64,000 nucleotides of DNA from CBDCOD01 sp965219665 (lineage in GTDB: Bacteria > Pseudomonadota > Gammaproteobacteria > CAKMZV01): contig CBDCOD010000024.1 of the NCBI GenBank assembly GCA_965219665.1, forward strand, positions 124,001 through 188,000, read 5' to 3'. Position 1 is the first letter of the stretch. Every line of letters begins with the position of its first letter. A program made the translations under genes and the position numbers. A model generated the notes under the pieces. The model had not been told where the DNA came from. It searched no databases and saw only the letters and a program-made list of their open reading frames with translations. Of the stretch, positions 52,241 to 62,114 are shown one piece after another.

Positions 52241-53996
52241 CTAATGTTTTAAGGGTAACGTGATGGATAATAGGTCTGCCATGGTTGCATACAGTTGCTG
52301 ACTGAGTTCGCTCTAATTGGCGTAACAGATCATTCATTTCATGTATGCTTAATTGCCGATTGGCACGCACTGCTCGATGGCAAGCAATGCTTGAAAGGAG
52401 TGCGTTGATGCGCTGGGTACCGCGCTCAGATTGCTCCAATTCAGCTAAATCACTTAATGTGTCGCTAATAAGTTGCGCCATATTAGCATCCATTAACAGG
52501 GAAGGTATTTGGCGTATGATGGCGGACTGGTCGCCCACCATGTCTATTTCAAACAGTAATTTCTTGAAATGGTCTGAGTATTCTTCAATCACTGCTTTCT
52601 CTTGTCTATTGAGTGTTATTGGCACAGGTACCAAGAGACGTTGGGCTGCCATTTGCTTGCTTTCTAAGCCATTTTTTAGGCGCTCATAGAGGATACGCTC
52701 ATGTGCTCCGTGGGCATCAATAAAGCATAACCCATCTTCCGTCTGGCTAATAATGAAGGCGCCGTGTACGAAAGCAATGGCATCACCTAAGGGTGTATTC
52801 CCTTCATTAGCAGGAGCTAAATGACCATCATGTGCCATTTTTTTAGGCTGCTCAGAGATATGATTTGTAGCTTGAGGAATAGCATTTTGGATAAATGTTT
52901 GATAACTTTGCTGCGCGTGTTGACTTGGCTGTAAGGGCAGTGATTGGCGTGGCTTATGACTGGCTTTCTGCGGATTATTTGCTGAAGAAGTCAGAGGAGG
53001 TAGATTAGGCGATGAAGAGAGCGGCTGGGAAATAGCATTCCGGAGGCTTTGGTATATAAAATCAAACAGTGTTCTATTATGGAATCGCACCTCATGCTTT
53101 GCAGGGTGTACATTGACATCTACCTCACTGGCAGGCAAGTGTAAGTGCAGAATATAGCCAGGGTGGCGGTCGTGGTACATTTGATCCCGAAAAGCACGTC
53201 GTGCGGCAGCACCTAATTGCTTATCACGAATAAAACGCTGATTGATGTCCCAAAACTGCATGTCTGCCTGTGCTCGTGAAAAAGGGGGGTGGGCGATGAG
53301 CCCATATAGTCGCCAGTTACCATGCTCTATGTGTATTGGCTGAGCTGCAGCAGCAAACTCTTCTCCAAGTAGTGTTTTAGCACGCTTCAGCCCTTCTTCA
53401 TCGTTGGTGGCGGCAGGGCATTCTAAATGCAATTTACCATTGCTAAAAATTTTGAAATGTATGTGCGGTTGAGCTAAGGCAGTGCGATGTATGACTTGTA
53501 GGCAGTGGCGTAACTCTGTTGCAGGTGCGCGCATGAACTTAAGTCTTGCGGGGACATTGAAGAAGAGGTCTTGAATGCTGATTTCTGTGCCAAGATGGCA
53601 AGCTGAGGGGCTCAGTTTCTCATTTTGGAATATCCAGCCATTATCTGATTCTGCAGTTTTTGTGCGAATACTCAGGCGGCTGATTGCATGAATGCTTGCA
53701 AGTGCCTCGCCACGAAAACCTAATGTTTGAATATTGTATAAATCGTCTATTTGGTAGATTTTGCTGGTAGCATGTGGCGCAATGGTTAGTGGGAGATCCT
53801 CCTTTTCTATGCCGATGCCGTTATCTGCTACTAAAATTTTGTGCAGCCCCCCTTTTTCTAAGTGAATAGTAATAGAGTCAGCTTGGGCATCTATGGCATT
53901 TTCTATAAGTTCTTTGACAATGGATGCAGGGCGTTCAACAACTTCGCCAGCAGCTATTTTATTGGCAAGGTTGGGCGCAAGTTGTTTAATGCGCAT
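52215..53996 (-). CDS. mutL: DNA mismatch repair protein MutL
   Basis: This 593-residue protein has the GHKL ATPase motifs IENAIDAQADSI, DNGIGIEKEDLP and TLGFRGEALASIHA, followed by the Ser/Gln-rich linker (about 340-400) and the C-terminal dimerisation domain. No DQHAxxER-type endonuclease motif is intact (DAHGAHERILYERL is present). It couples MutS to downstream nicking. Part of the conserved tsaE-amidase-mutL-miaA cluster. Confidence 0.97.
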   Translation of the reverse strand: MRIKQLAPNLANKIAAGEVVERPASIVKELIENAIDAQADSITIHLEKGGLHKILVADNGIGIEKEDLPLTIAPHATSKIYQIDDLYNIQTLGFRGEALASIHAISRLSIRTKTAESDNGWIFQNEKLSPSACHLGTEISIQDLFFNVPARLKFMRAPATELRHCLQVIHRTALAQPHIHFKIFSNGKLHLECPAATNDEEGLKRAKTLLGEEFAAAAQPIHIEHGNWRLYGLIAHPPFSRAQADMQFWDINQRFIRDKQLGAAARRAFRDQMYHDRHPGYILHLHLPASEVDVNVHPAKHEVRFHNRTLFDFIYQSLRNAISQPLSSSPNLPPLTSSANNPQKASHKPRQSLPLQPSQHAQQSYQTFIQNAIPQATNHISEQPKKMAHDGHLAPANEGNTPLGDAIAFVHGAFIISQTEDGLCFIDAHGAHERILYERLKNGLESKQMAAQRLLVPVPITLNRQEKAVIEEYSDHFKKLLFEIDMVGDQSAIIRQIPSLLMDANMAQLISDTLSDLAELEQSERGTQRINALLSSIACHRAVRANRQLSIHEMNDLLRQLERTQSATVCNHGRPIIHHVTLKTLDGWFMRGQ

Positions 53997-54003
53997 ACGT
54001 AGA

Positions 54004-55422
54004 TTAGTTATTGGCAGGGGGAATTTTTATTTCCTGCCCTATAACGAGGATGTTAGTGCGTAGGTTGTTATATCTGCGTAAGTTTTTTACGGTGACTTTA
54101 TAACGTCTAGCAATGCTATATAGCGTGTCGCCTATGACTACACGATGGTTTTTTACATTATCATTATCTTCTGTGCCCTCTGCATTTCTGCGCGGAGGGA
54201 TGAATTGTCTAAAGCCCTTTATGCCATCATATAGCGCTACAGCAATGCGCTGCTGATTGATAGGGCGTGAAAGTCGGGCAGCGTCAGTCTGATTGGTTAG
54301 AAAACCTACTTCAACTAATACCGCAGCAATATCTGATCGTAACACCGCAAAGTTTGCGCTGTGGGGTCGTTTAAATACCATTTTATCCACCCCCTTTAAT
54401 TTGTTATGGAGGATATTGGCAAGCCGTAAACTATTCCCTTGCTTTGCTTGCATTTGTACATCGGATAACGCTTTACGTAAGTCAGGCGGGAAGCGCTCTA
54501 AATCGAGATCAAATCCGTCTACACTGTTTGCATTTTCTGCTAATGCTTGTGCTAGTTTATCTGAAGATTTTTCTGAAAGTGTATAGACAGAAGCCCCTTG
54601 AATATTGGGATTTAATATAGCATCTGCATGAATGGAAATGAATAAGTCTGCTCGTAGCGCGTTGGCCAGGCGTACACGCTCCACCAGTTTGACTTTTACA
54701 TCAGTGTCACGGGTCATGTGCACGGTAAAATTAGAGTCTTTCTGTAGTATATTTCTAAGCCTTTTTGCGATAGCGAGTGTGATATTTTTCTCCTGAATGT
54801 CAAATGAGACAGCACCAGGATCTCGACCACCGTGACCTGGGTCAATCACAACAACCGTTTTGGAAGCCCTTTTCAGGATAGCAGGAGCAAGCGCAGGTCC
54901 TTTGAATGTCTCATCATCCAGAGTGTTTTGTAGCTGTGTTGGACCAAAATAGATAGCCAACTGCTGTCCTTCTCTGTTGGTTTGTAGGCTTAGAGAGGCA
55001 CTCGGTGCGGCATCAGTTAGATCAAAAACAATGCTGAAGTGATTTTTATGTTGCCCGGTGCGGATTCTCTGAATAAAGTTACCGTTCACCTCTCTGTCAA
55101 ACTTGGGAATGCGGGTTTTTACACCAAGAGCATTGACTACAAAGCGAGGGGGTTTGTTTTTTGAAGGATCAGCAGCCAGTCTATGGGTTTGATAGCGGAA
55201 TATGCCATCTGCAATAATGGAAACGCTATCAGCACTTTTTGCGACTGAACTGCTTACATTTATACCTTGTATTGTGGTTTGAGCATAGGAATTTAAGCAG
55301 ATTACAAGCCCTAAGATAATAAGGAAGAATCCATGTTTTTTATACAATGTTGTATGTAGTGCGTGAATCAAAGTAGATTCTGCTACTCTATGAGGTATGT
55401 GTTTAAGGTAAGCGTTTTGCAT
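54004..55422 (-). CDS. N-acetylmuramoyl-L-alanine amidase (AmiB/AmiC type) with LysM
   Basis: This 472-residue protein has an N-terminal export signal (GFFLIILGLVICLNSYAQ). An AMIN-type domain extends to about 160. The zinc amidase domain has VVIDPGHGGRDPGA, RLVNALRADLFISIHADA-like sequence and VLVEVGFLTNQTDAARL, and a LysM repeat lies at the end (HRVVIGDTLYSIARRYKVT). It splits daughter-cell peptidoglycan. The start is uncertain: the first 25 residues are hydrophilic and a TTG just before YKKHGFF would give a cleaner signal peptide. The LysM resembles AmiB. Confidence 0.93.
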   Translation of the reverse strand: MQNAYLKHIPHRVAESTLIHALHTTLYKKHGFFLIILGLVICLNSYAQTTIQGINVSSSVAKSADSVSIIADGIFRYQTHRLAADPSKNKPPRFVVNALGVKTRIPKFDREVNGNFIQRIRTGQHKNHFSIVFDLTDAAPSASLSLQTNREGQQLAIYFGPTQLQNTLDDETFKGPALAPAILKRASKTVVVIDPGHGGRDPGAVSFDIQEKNITLAIAKRLRNILQKDSNFTVHMTRDTDVKVKLVERVRLANALRADLFISIHADAILNPNIQGASVYTLSEKSSDKLAQALAENANSVDGFDLDLERFPPDLRKALSDVQMQAKQGNSLRLANILHNKLKGVDKMVFKRPHSANFAVLRSDIAAVLVEVGFLTNQTDAARLSRPINQQRIAVALYDGIKGFRQFIPPRRNAEGTEDNDNVKNHRVVIGDTLYSIARRYKVTVKNLRRYNNLRTNILVIGQEIKIPPANN

Positions 55423-55428
55423 GCGAGG

Positions 55429-55926
55429 TTAAAAGCAGGTAGTTATAAAAAAATCGTAGGGTAAGTCGTCTGCAGGTGTTATGATCACGCTATGGTCTAA
55501 TGTGTTGTGCTGCATCTCTATTGTTAATACAGGGTTGGGAAGGGCACTTTGGGCGTGTTGCCACCATTCAACTAGTACTATTGTATCGTTATTTAAACTA
55601 TCTTGAAAAGCAAAATACTCCAACTCATCTGCATTATTAATGCGATAAAAATCAGCATGATGTATTGTAAGTGGCATAGTATGGCATTGATAAGAATTAA
55701 CTATTTCATATGTAGGGCTTTTAACCACCATATCTGAACCGCATAAATGCTGGATAAAGAAACGGCAAAAAGCTGTTTTTCCTGCGCCTAATTTTCCGCT
55801 TAAAAAGAGGATGGCGCCTTGTGCTAGGCGTTTCTCTAATTGATAGGAGGCAATTTTTTCAGCAAGCAGGTGGGCGAGACGTTGGGTGTCATCTAAACTG
55901 TTTAGTGTATAACAGTGTTTGGACAT
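55429..55926 (-). CDS. tsaE: tRNA threonylcarbamoyladenosine biosynthesis ATPase TsaE
   Basis: This 165-residue protein has the P-loop SGKLGAGKTAFCRF, the KSPTYEIVNSY switch segment and HADFYRINNADELEYFAFQD. It acts with TsaB, TsaC and TsaD to make t6A37 in tRNA. It shares one base with the aroE stop. TsaB is not seen in this window. Confidence 0.95.
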   Translation of the reverse strand: MSKHCYTLNSLDDTQRLAHLLAEKIASYQLEKRLAQGAILFLSGKLGAGKTAFCRFFIQHLCGSDMVVKSPTYEIVNSYQCHTMPLTIHHADFYRINNADELEYFAFQDSLNNDTIVLVEWWQHAQSALPNPVLTIEMQHNTLDHSVIITPADDLPYDFFITTCF

Positions 55927-56750
55927 TAGGGTTTTAGGTGGTCAAATACCGCTTGGGTATTAACGGTTTTATCTGTCCATAAACGAAAGGCCAAGGCTGC
56001 TTGCTCAATTAGCATGCCTAATCCGTTGCTGGTTTGTTGTGTGCCACAGGTTTGCGCCCAGCGTTCAAAGGCGGTAGGATATTTACTGTACATTAGATCG
56101 TAGGCTAAAGTCTGTTCGTAAACGACATGCTCGCTTATAGGGGGGAGTTGCTTATGCAGGCTTGAGGAGGTGGCGTTGATGAGAATATCTACCGCTTCAG
56201 GCAGCAGTTCGGACATTAGTATGGTTTCTATTGAAAACTGCTGCCCAATAATGTCCATTGCCTGTATATTACGGGCGGCAATGCGCAAGCGAGCTGGCTG
56301 GCACTGTAGTAGTGGGGCAATAATGCCACGTGTTGCCCCCCCTGATCCAAGAATCAGTACATTTTGATTCTGTATCTGCCGCCCCAGGCGGTTTTGAATA
56401 TCATTGACTAATCCCTGCCCGTCAGTGTTATCTGCGTGAATATCTTGCGGAGTAAAGGCCATAGTATTGATTGCTTGTGCTCGGCGAGCAAAAACAGTAC
56501 AGTGGGCTTGATGATTGCAGGCATACTGGTAGGCGCTTTGTTTATGGGGTACTGTGATATTACAGCCATCATAACCGCTTGTCTGTAGTTGCAAAAGGGT
56601 GTCATTCAGTTGGGCAGTAGTTACCTGCTGTTTCTCATAGTGTACACGGATGCCCGTTTGCTCCCCAAAGAGCGTGTGAATTTGTGGTGAAAGGCTATGA
56701 GCGATTGGGTCGCCTAATACCGCGCAGCGTAGAGAAGGTGCGTTGGTCAT
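55926..56750 (-). CDS. aroE: Shikimate dehydrogenase
   Basis: This 274-residue protein has AVLGDPIAHSLSPQIH, the catalytic-lysine segment NITVPHKQSAYQYA, DNTDGQGLVND and the NADPH loop ILGSGGATRGIIAPLL. It makes shikimate from 3-dehydroshikimate. The start overlaps the hemB stop by 4 bases. Confidence 0.96.
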   Translation of the reverse strand: MTNAPSLRCAVLGDPIAHSLSPQIHTLFGEQTGIRVHYEKQQVTTAQLNDTLLQLQTSGYDGCNITVPHKQSAYQYACNHQAHCTVFARRAQAINTMAFTPQDIHADNTDGQGLVNDIQNRLGRQIQNQNVLILGSGGATRGIIAPLLQCQPARLRIAARNIQAMDIIGQQFSIETILMSELLPEAVDILINATSSSLHKQLPPISEHVVYEQTLAYDLMYSKYPTAFERWAQTCGTQQTSNGLGMLIEQAALAFRLWTDKTVNTQAVFDHLKP

Positions 56751-57739
56751 TTATTGTCAGATAGCCACTGGGCAGCCTGAGCGGCGTAGTAAGTCAGTAT
56801 AGCATCAGCCCCTGCGCGCTTAAGGCATAATAGTGCTTCTAAAGTACAGGATTTTTCATCAATCCATCCATTTTGCGCAGCCGCTTTGAGCATGGCATAT
56901 TCGCCACTGACATGATAAGCAAAAACAGGGCGATTAAACTGTGTTTTAATGCGATGCACAATATCCAAGTAAGGCAATCCTGGCTTAACCATAACAGCAT
57001 CAGCCCCTTGTTCAAAATCCAGCCTTACTTCGTGTAGCGCTTCATTGCTATTGGCAGGATCCATTTGGTAATTTTTTTTGTCAGCTGAACCAAGGCTTGC
57101 AGCACTGCCAACAGCATCTCTAAAAGGACCGTAGAAGGCAGAAGCATATTTAGCACTATACGCCAGAATGCCCGTGTTTATAAAATTCTGATGTTCTAAA
57201 GCATCGCGAATAGCACCAATGCGACCGTCCATCATATCAGAAGGCGCAACAATATCGGCACCAGCGCGAGCATGACACAAAGCTTGTTCCACTAATACAT
57301 TAACGGTTTCATCATTTAAGACATAGCCATTGGCGTTTATAAGCCCATCTTGTCCATGGCTGGTATAAGGGTCTAAAGCGACGTCTGTTATAACGCCCAT
57401 AGCTGGTACGGCAACTTTAATGGCAGCTATAGCGCGTGGTACCAAGCCGTCAGGGTTATAGGCTTCATGAGCTCGTTCATCCTTTAATTTTGAATCAATA
57501 ACTGGGAATAGAGCCAAAGCAAGGATGCCCAAATCGCTGAGTTTTCGTGCTTCTTCGACCAAGTAGTCAATAGATAGTCGGGCTACATTAGGCATGGAGT
57601 CAACAGGCTGTCTTTGATGTGTGCCTTCAACGATAAAAAGAGGTTGGATTAAATCGGCTGGGCTGAGGGTGTGCTCACGAACCAGTGTGCGAGAAAAACC
57701 GTGATTACGTATGCGGCGCGGTCGGCTAGTAATTTTCAT
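56747..57739 (-). CDS. hemB: Porphobilinogen synthase (delta-aminolevulinate dehydratase)
   Basis: This 330-residue protein has RPRRIR at the start, GADIVAPSDMMDGRIGAIRDAL, the first Schiff-base lysine region LAYSAKYASAFYGPFRDA and the second in GADAVMVKPGLPYLDI. It condenses two aminolevulinate molecules in heme synthesis. It lies in a run between a PagL-like gene and aroE. Confidence 0.97.
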   Translation of the reverse strand: MKITSRPRRIRNHGFSRTLVREHTLSPADLIQPLFIVEGTHQRQPVDSMPNVARLSIDYLVEEARKLSDLGILALALFPVIDSKLKDERAHEAYNPDGLVPRAIAAIKVAVPAMGVITDVALDPYTSHGQDGLINANGYVLNDETVNVLVEQALCHARAGADIVAPSDMMDGRIGAIRDALEHQNFINTGILAYSAKYASAFYGPFRDAVGSAASLGSADKKNYQMDPANSNEALHEVRLDFEQGADAVMVKPGLPYLDIVHRIKTQFNRPVFAYHVSGEYAMLKAAAQNGWIDEKSCTLEALLCLKRAGADAILTYYAAQAAQWLSDNK

Positions 57740-57754
57740 GTGTACTTATTTAAT

Positions 57755-58396
57755 TTAATAGAGGCGTTCAATAGAAAAGAAGATGATATTTTCACCAGGA
57801 TTTTGGTCAGAGAAGTCATTATCTGAATAATGCTGTATTTTTAATTGCAGTGCAAAGCGCTCCCATAGAGGCTCAACGCCAAAAATCAATCCGCTGACAA
57901 ACTGTCCGTGGCTACCATAGTGCGTATTTGCCAATTGTCTGGTGGAGAAAAAAGCCACGCCTAAGGAAGTCTCTATATAAAAAGGACTTTTTGCCCACTG
58001 ATGACGAAAGGCAGAGTACAAGTCATATACATTATTAGTCAGTTCGTGTCGACTATAGTTTGCTCCTTCATCGCTAAACAACCCTAATCGCCACTGCCCA
58101 ATCCCAAAATATACAAAAGAATCTAAACGGTAATAGTTAGTTTTTACTAAACCTTCGCGTACCTTCCAGCGGTTGCTTAAACGCGCTGCATACAAATCTT
58201 TATCATCAATAGAGTAGCCGTTTTCAATGGCAACTGCGCGCGCACCATACGGATTGACTAAAAAGGTAGTAGTAATGCCTGCAATAACAGCAGTACGAAA
58301 GGCAGGCTCACCAATGGCAAAACCATTGGTGCTATAGATTAGCAAACACGTACTCAACAACAAGTGTTTAAGCAACACTCTGCTAATATTACACAT
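57755..58396 (-). CDS. Putative lipid A 3-O-deacylase (PagL-like acyloxyacyl hydrolase)
   Basis: From the ATG at 58396, just past the ilvD stop, the protein has 213 residues with a signal peptide (HLLLSTCLLIYSTNGFA). The barrel-type C-terminus reads LQLKIQHYSDNDFSDQNPGE. In PagL the catalytic H-x-S pair is followed by N-P-G and a catalytic Glu; the H-Y-S and N-P-G elements are in the right place. The Glu here is one residue earlier than in Pseudomonas PagL (13 instead of 14 after His). The protein ends in an aromatic Tyr. It would trim lipid A in the outer membrane; activity is not certain. Confidence 0.65.
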   Translation of the reverse strand: MCNISRVLLKHLLLSTCLLIYSTNGFAIGEPAFRTAVIAGITTTFLVNPYGARAVAIENGYSIDDKDLYAARLSNRWKVREGLVKTNYYRLDSFVYFGIGQWRLGLFSDEGANYSRHELTNNVYDLYSAFRHQWAKSPFYIETSLGVAFFSTRQLANTHYGSHGQFVSGLIFGVEPLWERFALQLKIQHYSDNDFSDQNPGENIIFFSIERLY

Positions 58397-58400
58397 CTTT

Positions 58401-60239
58401 TTATAGGCTACGTACTGCGCCCAGTGAAGCATTGGTTACCAATTTTGCATAGGCTTTGAGTGCCAGGGATACTTTACGTGGCCGCGGTTTATGTGGTGTC
58501 CAGGCGGCATCGCCACGCGCTTGTTCTTGAGCAATACGTTGTTGCAATACGGCATCCTCCACTGCTAAGTGTATACTACGGTTAGGAATGTCAATTTGTA
58601 TCGTATCACCATCCTCAACCACACCAATAAGACCGCCTTCTGCAGCCTCAGGGGAGGCATGTCCAATAGATAAGCCAGAAGTGCCGCCTGAAAAGCGCCC
58701 ATCAGTTACTAAGGCGCAGGCCTTGCCTAAACCTTTAGATTTGAGATAACTGGTTGGATAGAGCATTTCTTGCATGCCAGGCCCGCCTCGCGGGCCTTCA
58801 TGGCGGATAACAACAATATCCCCAGCTTGAATAGAGTCATTTAGAATAGCGGTTACTGCATCATCTTGGCTTTCAAAAACCCGTGCAGGCCCTGAAAACG
58901 TTAGAATCGATTCATCAACGCCTGCTGTTTTAACCACGCAGCCCATTTTTGCAAGATTGCCAAATAGCACTGCCAGTCCACCATCTTGACTATAGGCATG
59001 TTCTACCGATCGAATACAGCCACTTTCACGATTATCATCTAAACTGTCCCAGCGCCGTTGCTGGCTAAAGGCTTGGGTGGTGCGTACACCGCCAGGTGCT
59101 GCGCTATAAAAGGTGCGTACAGCCTCACTGGGATTACGGCTAATATCCCATAGGCTGATTGCTTCTCCTATGTTTTTTGCGTGTACAGTTGGGGTATGTG
59201 TGTGTAAGAGATTGCCGTGCTCTAACTGTCCCAGAAGCGCCATAATGCCGCCGGCACGGTGTACATCTTCCATGTGATAAATGGGCGAATTAGGCGCAAC
59301 CTTAGAGAGGCAAGGCACTTTGCGCGACAGGCGATCTATATCGTGCAGGGTAAAATCAATGCCGCCCTCTTGAGCAGCCGCCAGCAGATGGAGAATGGTG
59401 TTAGTTGAACCGCCCATAGCAATATCTAAGGACATGGCATTCTCAAAAGCTTCAAAGCAGGCAACAGAGCGGGGTAGTACGCTACTATCATCCTGCTCGT
59501 AATATCGCTTGGTTATCTCGACAATCGTGCGTCCTGCACGTAAGAACAATTGTTCACGATCGGCATGCGTTGCCAAGCAAGAACCGTTGCCAGGCAAAGC
59601 TAGTCCAATGGCTTCGGTGAGACAATTCATAGAGTTTGCTGTGAACATGCCAGAGCAAGAACCACAAGTGGGACAAGCACTTTCTTCTAATTGCATCACA
59701 TCATCATCACTGTACTTTGGATTAGCCGCACCGACCATTGCATCAACCAAATCCACCTTAATCGCTTTGCCCCCCAGTACTGTCTTACCTGCTTCCATCG
59801 GTCCACCTGATACAAAGATAGTAGGGATATTAAGGCGCATGGCAGCATTGAGCATGCCGGGGGTTATTTTGTCACAATTAGAAATGCAGACCAAAGCATC
59901 CGCACAGTGCGCGTTACACATATACTCAACAGAGTCGGCAATAATGTCGCGCGAGGGCAGCGAATATAGCATACCATCATGCCCCATAGCGATGCCATCA
60001 TCTACCGCAATCGTGTTAAACTCTTTAGCAATGCCGCCGACTTTTTCTATTTCACGAGCAACTAACTGCCCTAAGTCTTTTAGATGTACATGACCGGGGA
60101 CAAATTGAGTGAAGGAATTTGCAATGGCAATGATAGGCTTGCCGAAATCTGTAGGACCAACGCCAGTAGCGCGCCATAATGCGCGTGCGCCAGCCATATT
60201 GCGACCATGCGTAGAAGTATGAGAGCGGTATGTAGGCAT
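58401..60239 (-). CDS. ilvD: Dihydroxy-acid dehydratase
   Basis: This 612-residue protein has the iron-sulfur ligands in SNCDKITPGML and ESACPTCGSCSGMFTANSMN, FVSGGPMEAG, and the C-terminal TDGRFSGGTSGLSIGHASPE. It makes 2-oxoacids for valine and isoleucine synthesis. The product 2-oxoisovalerate feeds leuA elsewhere in this window. It opens the nine-gene minus-strand run, directly downstream of tRNA-Arg (20 bases). Confidence 0.97.
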   Translation of the reverse strand: MPTYRSHTSTHGRNMAGARALWRATGVGPTDFGKPIIAIANSFTQFVPGHVHLKDLGQLVAREIEKVGGIAKEFNTIAVDDGIAMGHDGMLYSLPSRDIIADSVEYMCNAHCADALVCISNCDKITPGMLNAAMRLNIPTIFVSGGPMEAGKTVLGGKAIKVDLVDAMVGAANPKYSDDDVMQLEESACPTCGSCSGMFTANSMNCLTEAIGLALPGNGSCLATHADREQLFLRAGRTIVEITKRYYEQDDSSVLPRSVACFEAFENAMSLDIAMGGSTNTILHLLAAAQEGGIDFTLHDIDRLSRKVPCLSKVAPNSPIYHMEDVHRAGGIMALLGQLEHGNLLHTHTPTVHAKNIGEAISLWDISRNPSEAVRTFYSAAPGGVRTTQAFSQQRRWDSLDDNRESGCIRSVEHAYSQDGGLAVLFGNLAKMGCVVKTAGVDESILTFSGPARVFESQDDAVTAILNDSIQAGDIVVIRHEGPRGGPGMQEMLYPTSYLKSKGLGKACALVTDGRFSGGTSGLSIGHASPEAAEGGLIGVVEDGDTIQIDIPNRSIHLAVEDAVLQQRIAQEQARGDAAWTPHKPRPRKVSLALKAYAKLVTNASLGAVRSL

Positions 60240-60258
60240 TTTGTAATCCTCGTATGTA

Positions 60259-60334
60259 TGGTCTCCCTGCCAGGACTCGAACCTGAATCTGGGGCTTAGG
60301 AGGCCTCCGTTTTATCCAATTAAACTACAGGGAG
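60259..60334 (-). tRNA. tRNA-Arg (CCU)
   Basis: The complement folds with acceptor CTCCCTG/CAGGGAG, discriminator A and encoded CCA (60259-60261). The anticodon loop CTCCTAA gives CCU, which reads AGG. The first base is C, so the 1-72 pair is C-G, which is less usual. It marks the border between the core operon and the accessory right end. Confidence 0.92.
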
Positions 60335-60690
60335 TGTTGTTGGGATAGGAGGGTTATTGTAACTGCTTACATAGCGTTTGTAATGACTCAGTGGCTTAAG
60401 CAAGTATATAACTACATACCGCTACTTAATTAGCATCTATTACTAACAGCCCCGCCATTATGGTAGCAGATTGGGTAATCTTGGGTCTCGAACAACAAAA
60501 AAATTGACTCATTCAACCTTAGGTATCGTTTATGAACGATTAGGGCATGGAATCTATTTGCAGAATGTGTTCGAAAAAGCCATATTTTGAACATGAAAAC
60601 ATTCATATATCCAAAAATGGCGATTTTTGAAGATATAATCATATTGTTCATCAAAAAACTGGTTTTTTGAATAGTTATCAAACAAAAGCA
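60335..60690. other. Intergenic region before the right-hand fic gene
   Basis: This AT-rich stretch contains no recognisable gene. CATATTTTGAACATGAAAAC and neighbouring AAAAA/TTTTT-rich words are present, but I see no clear promoter or attachment repeat of the tRNA-Arg 3' end. Confidence 0.5.
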
Positions 60691-61773
60691 ATGAAAACAT
60701 TAACACAACTTCCCCCCTCACAATGTCTTGAAAGCACAGAAGTGCTTAAACAACTCAATACAGCACATCGCTATTTAGGTGAGCTCAAAGGCAAATGCGA
60801 AGCAATGCCGAACCAAGAGATACTAATCCATACGCTCCCGCTACAAGAAGCGCAAGATAGTTCGCATATCGAAAATATCATCACCACACAAGACGAAATA
60901 TTAAAGCATAAGCTAAGCCCAAAAATTCACACTCCCGCTACCAAGGAAGTCGCAAATTACAATGAAGCTCTGTATTCGCTATTTATAGCACTTCAAGAAA
61001 ACCAGAATCTGCTCACCAGCAACATGATTATCAAAGCACAAAAAATTATCAAAGGCAATGAGGCAGGTTTAAGAACCCAAGAAGGTACAGTCTTAAAAAA
61101 CGAACAAACCGGAGAAATTATTTACGAGCCACCATCACCTAATCAAATAAACACGCTACTTGGTGACTTAGAAGCCTTTATCAACAATATGTCTCATAAC
61201 AACCTTGACCCTATTACAAAAATGGCAATCATCCACCATCAATTTGAAAGCATACACCCCTTTTATGATGGCAATGGCAGAATCGGCAGAATAATTAACA
61301 TTATTTATCTCATAAAAGAAAATTTACTCAACATCCCCGTACTCTATCTCAGCCGCTATATTAATCACAACAAAGAAATCTACTATCAACTGCTACAACA
61401 AGTAAGGGAAACCGAAGACTGGCAACCGTGGCTGTTATATATGGCAAACGCAGTCACCCAAACAGCTAAAAGCACCATTGAGACGGTAGAAAATATCAAA
61501 CAACTGCAACAACGCTATAAACAGCAAATCAGAAGAGACCACAGCAAAATATATTCGCAAGACCTTATTAACAACTTATTTGAGCATCCATACACCAATG
61601 TGACATTTTTGCAAAAAGACTTGCAAGTATCCTATCCAACAGCTACAAGATACCTCAACACACTCACCCAAAGCGGGCTGCTTAGCAAACACAAACTTGG
61701 CAAAGCAAACTATTACACCAACCATGAATTAGTAGCAATACTCACACAATACACCAGCCTAAAAGAGGACTAA
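60691..61773 (+). CDS. Fic-domain AMP-transferase, class II
   Basis: This protein has 360 residues from ATG 60691; an in-frame TTG at 60667 adds eight. It has an N-terminal helical domain with the inhibitory motif SSHIEN (S/T-x-x-x-E-G/N), then the Fic core with the complete active-site loop HPFYDGNGRIGR. A C-terminal winged-helix-like domain (VTFLQKDLQVSYPTATRYLNTL) follows. Such proteins AMPylate targets and regulate themselves through the inhibitory helix. Unlike the broken copy at 2978-4139, this one is intact. The two share only the family pattern. It lies at the start of the accessory right end. Confidence 0.92.
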   Translation: MKTLTQLPPSQCLESTEVLKQLNTAHRYLGELKGKCEAMPNQEILIHTLPLQEAQDSSHIENIITTQDEILKHKLSPKIHTPATKEVANYNEALYSLFIALQENQNLLTSNMIIKAQKIIKGNEAGLRTQEGTVLKNEQTGEIIYEPPSPNQINTLLGDLEAFINNMSHNNLDPITKMAIIHHQFESIHPFYDGNGRIGRIINIIYLIKENLLNIPVLYLSRYINHNKEIYYQLLQQVRETEDWQPWLLYMANAVTQTAKSTIETVENIKQLQQRYKQQIRRDHSKIYSQDLINNLFEHPYTNVTFLQKDLQVSYPTATRYLNTLTQSGLLSKHKLGKANYYTNHELVAILTQYTSLKED

Positions 61774-62114
61774 AACTCCTCCGCGAAACACAATCAGAAA
61801 AGTACGGCTGAGGGGCATTAGAAATATATAGAGGCGGTACCCTTAAAGATCTAATCCTAATTTTGGATGGTTATATACCGTATGCTGTCTAATTACTGAC
61901 TTGTACAAAATAGTTTCTCACAGCATCATTTTTTCAGTCAAAATATACTCCATGTAGTTGTAAGTGTTAAAGGGAATCTTGTTTCATCACATGTTAGATT
62001 TCAACCTTGCTAAATAGATTACTACTTTAGATTACTACTTTGCCCTGACAAATAGTGTCACACGAGCAATTTTGAAACAGATAAAGAATTTATAACTTGG
62101 AGGCAACTTAAAGG
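61774..62114. other. Intergenic region between fic and the HEPN gene
   Basis: No gene is visible. A perfect 13-bp tandem duplication (AGATTACTACTTT at 62016-62028 and 62029-62041) lies in the right half. A GGAGG site near 62098 serves the next gene. Confidence 0.6.

Noticed and set aside
60430..60681. 83-codon minus-strand frame next to tRNA-Arg
   Set aside because: AT-rich chance frame without ribosome-binding site or family pattern; it overlaps the promoter side of fic.
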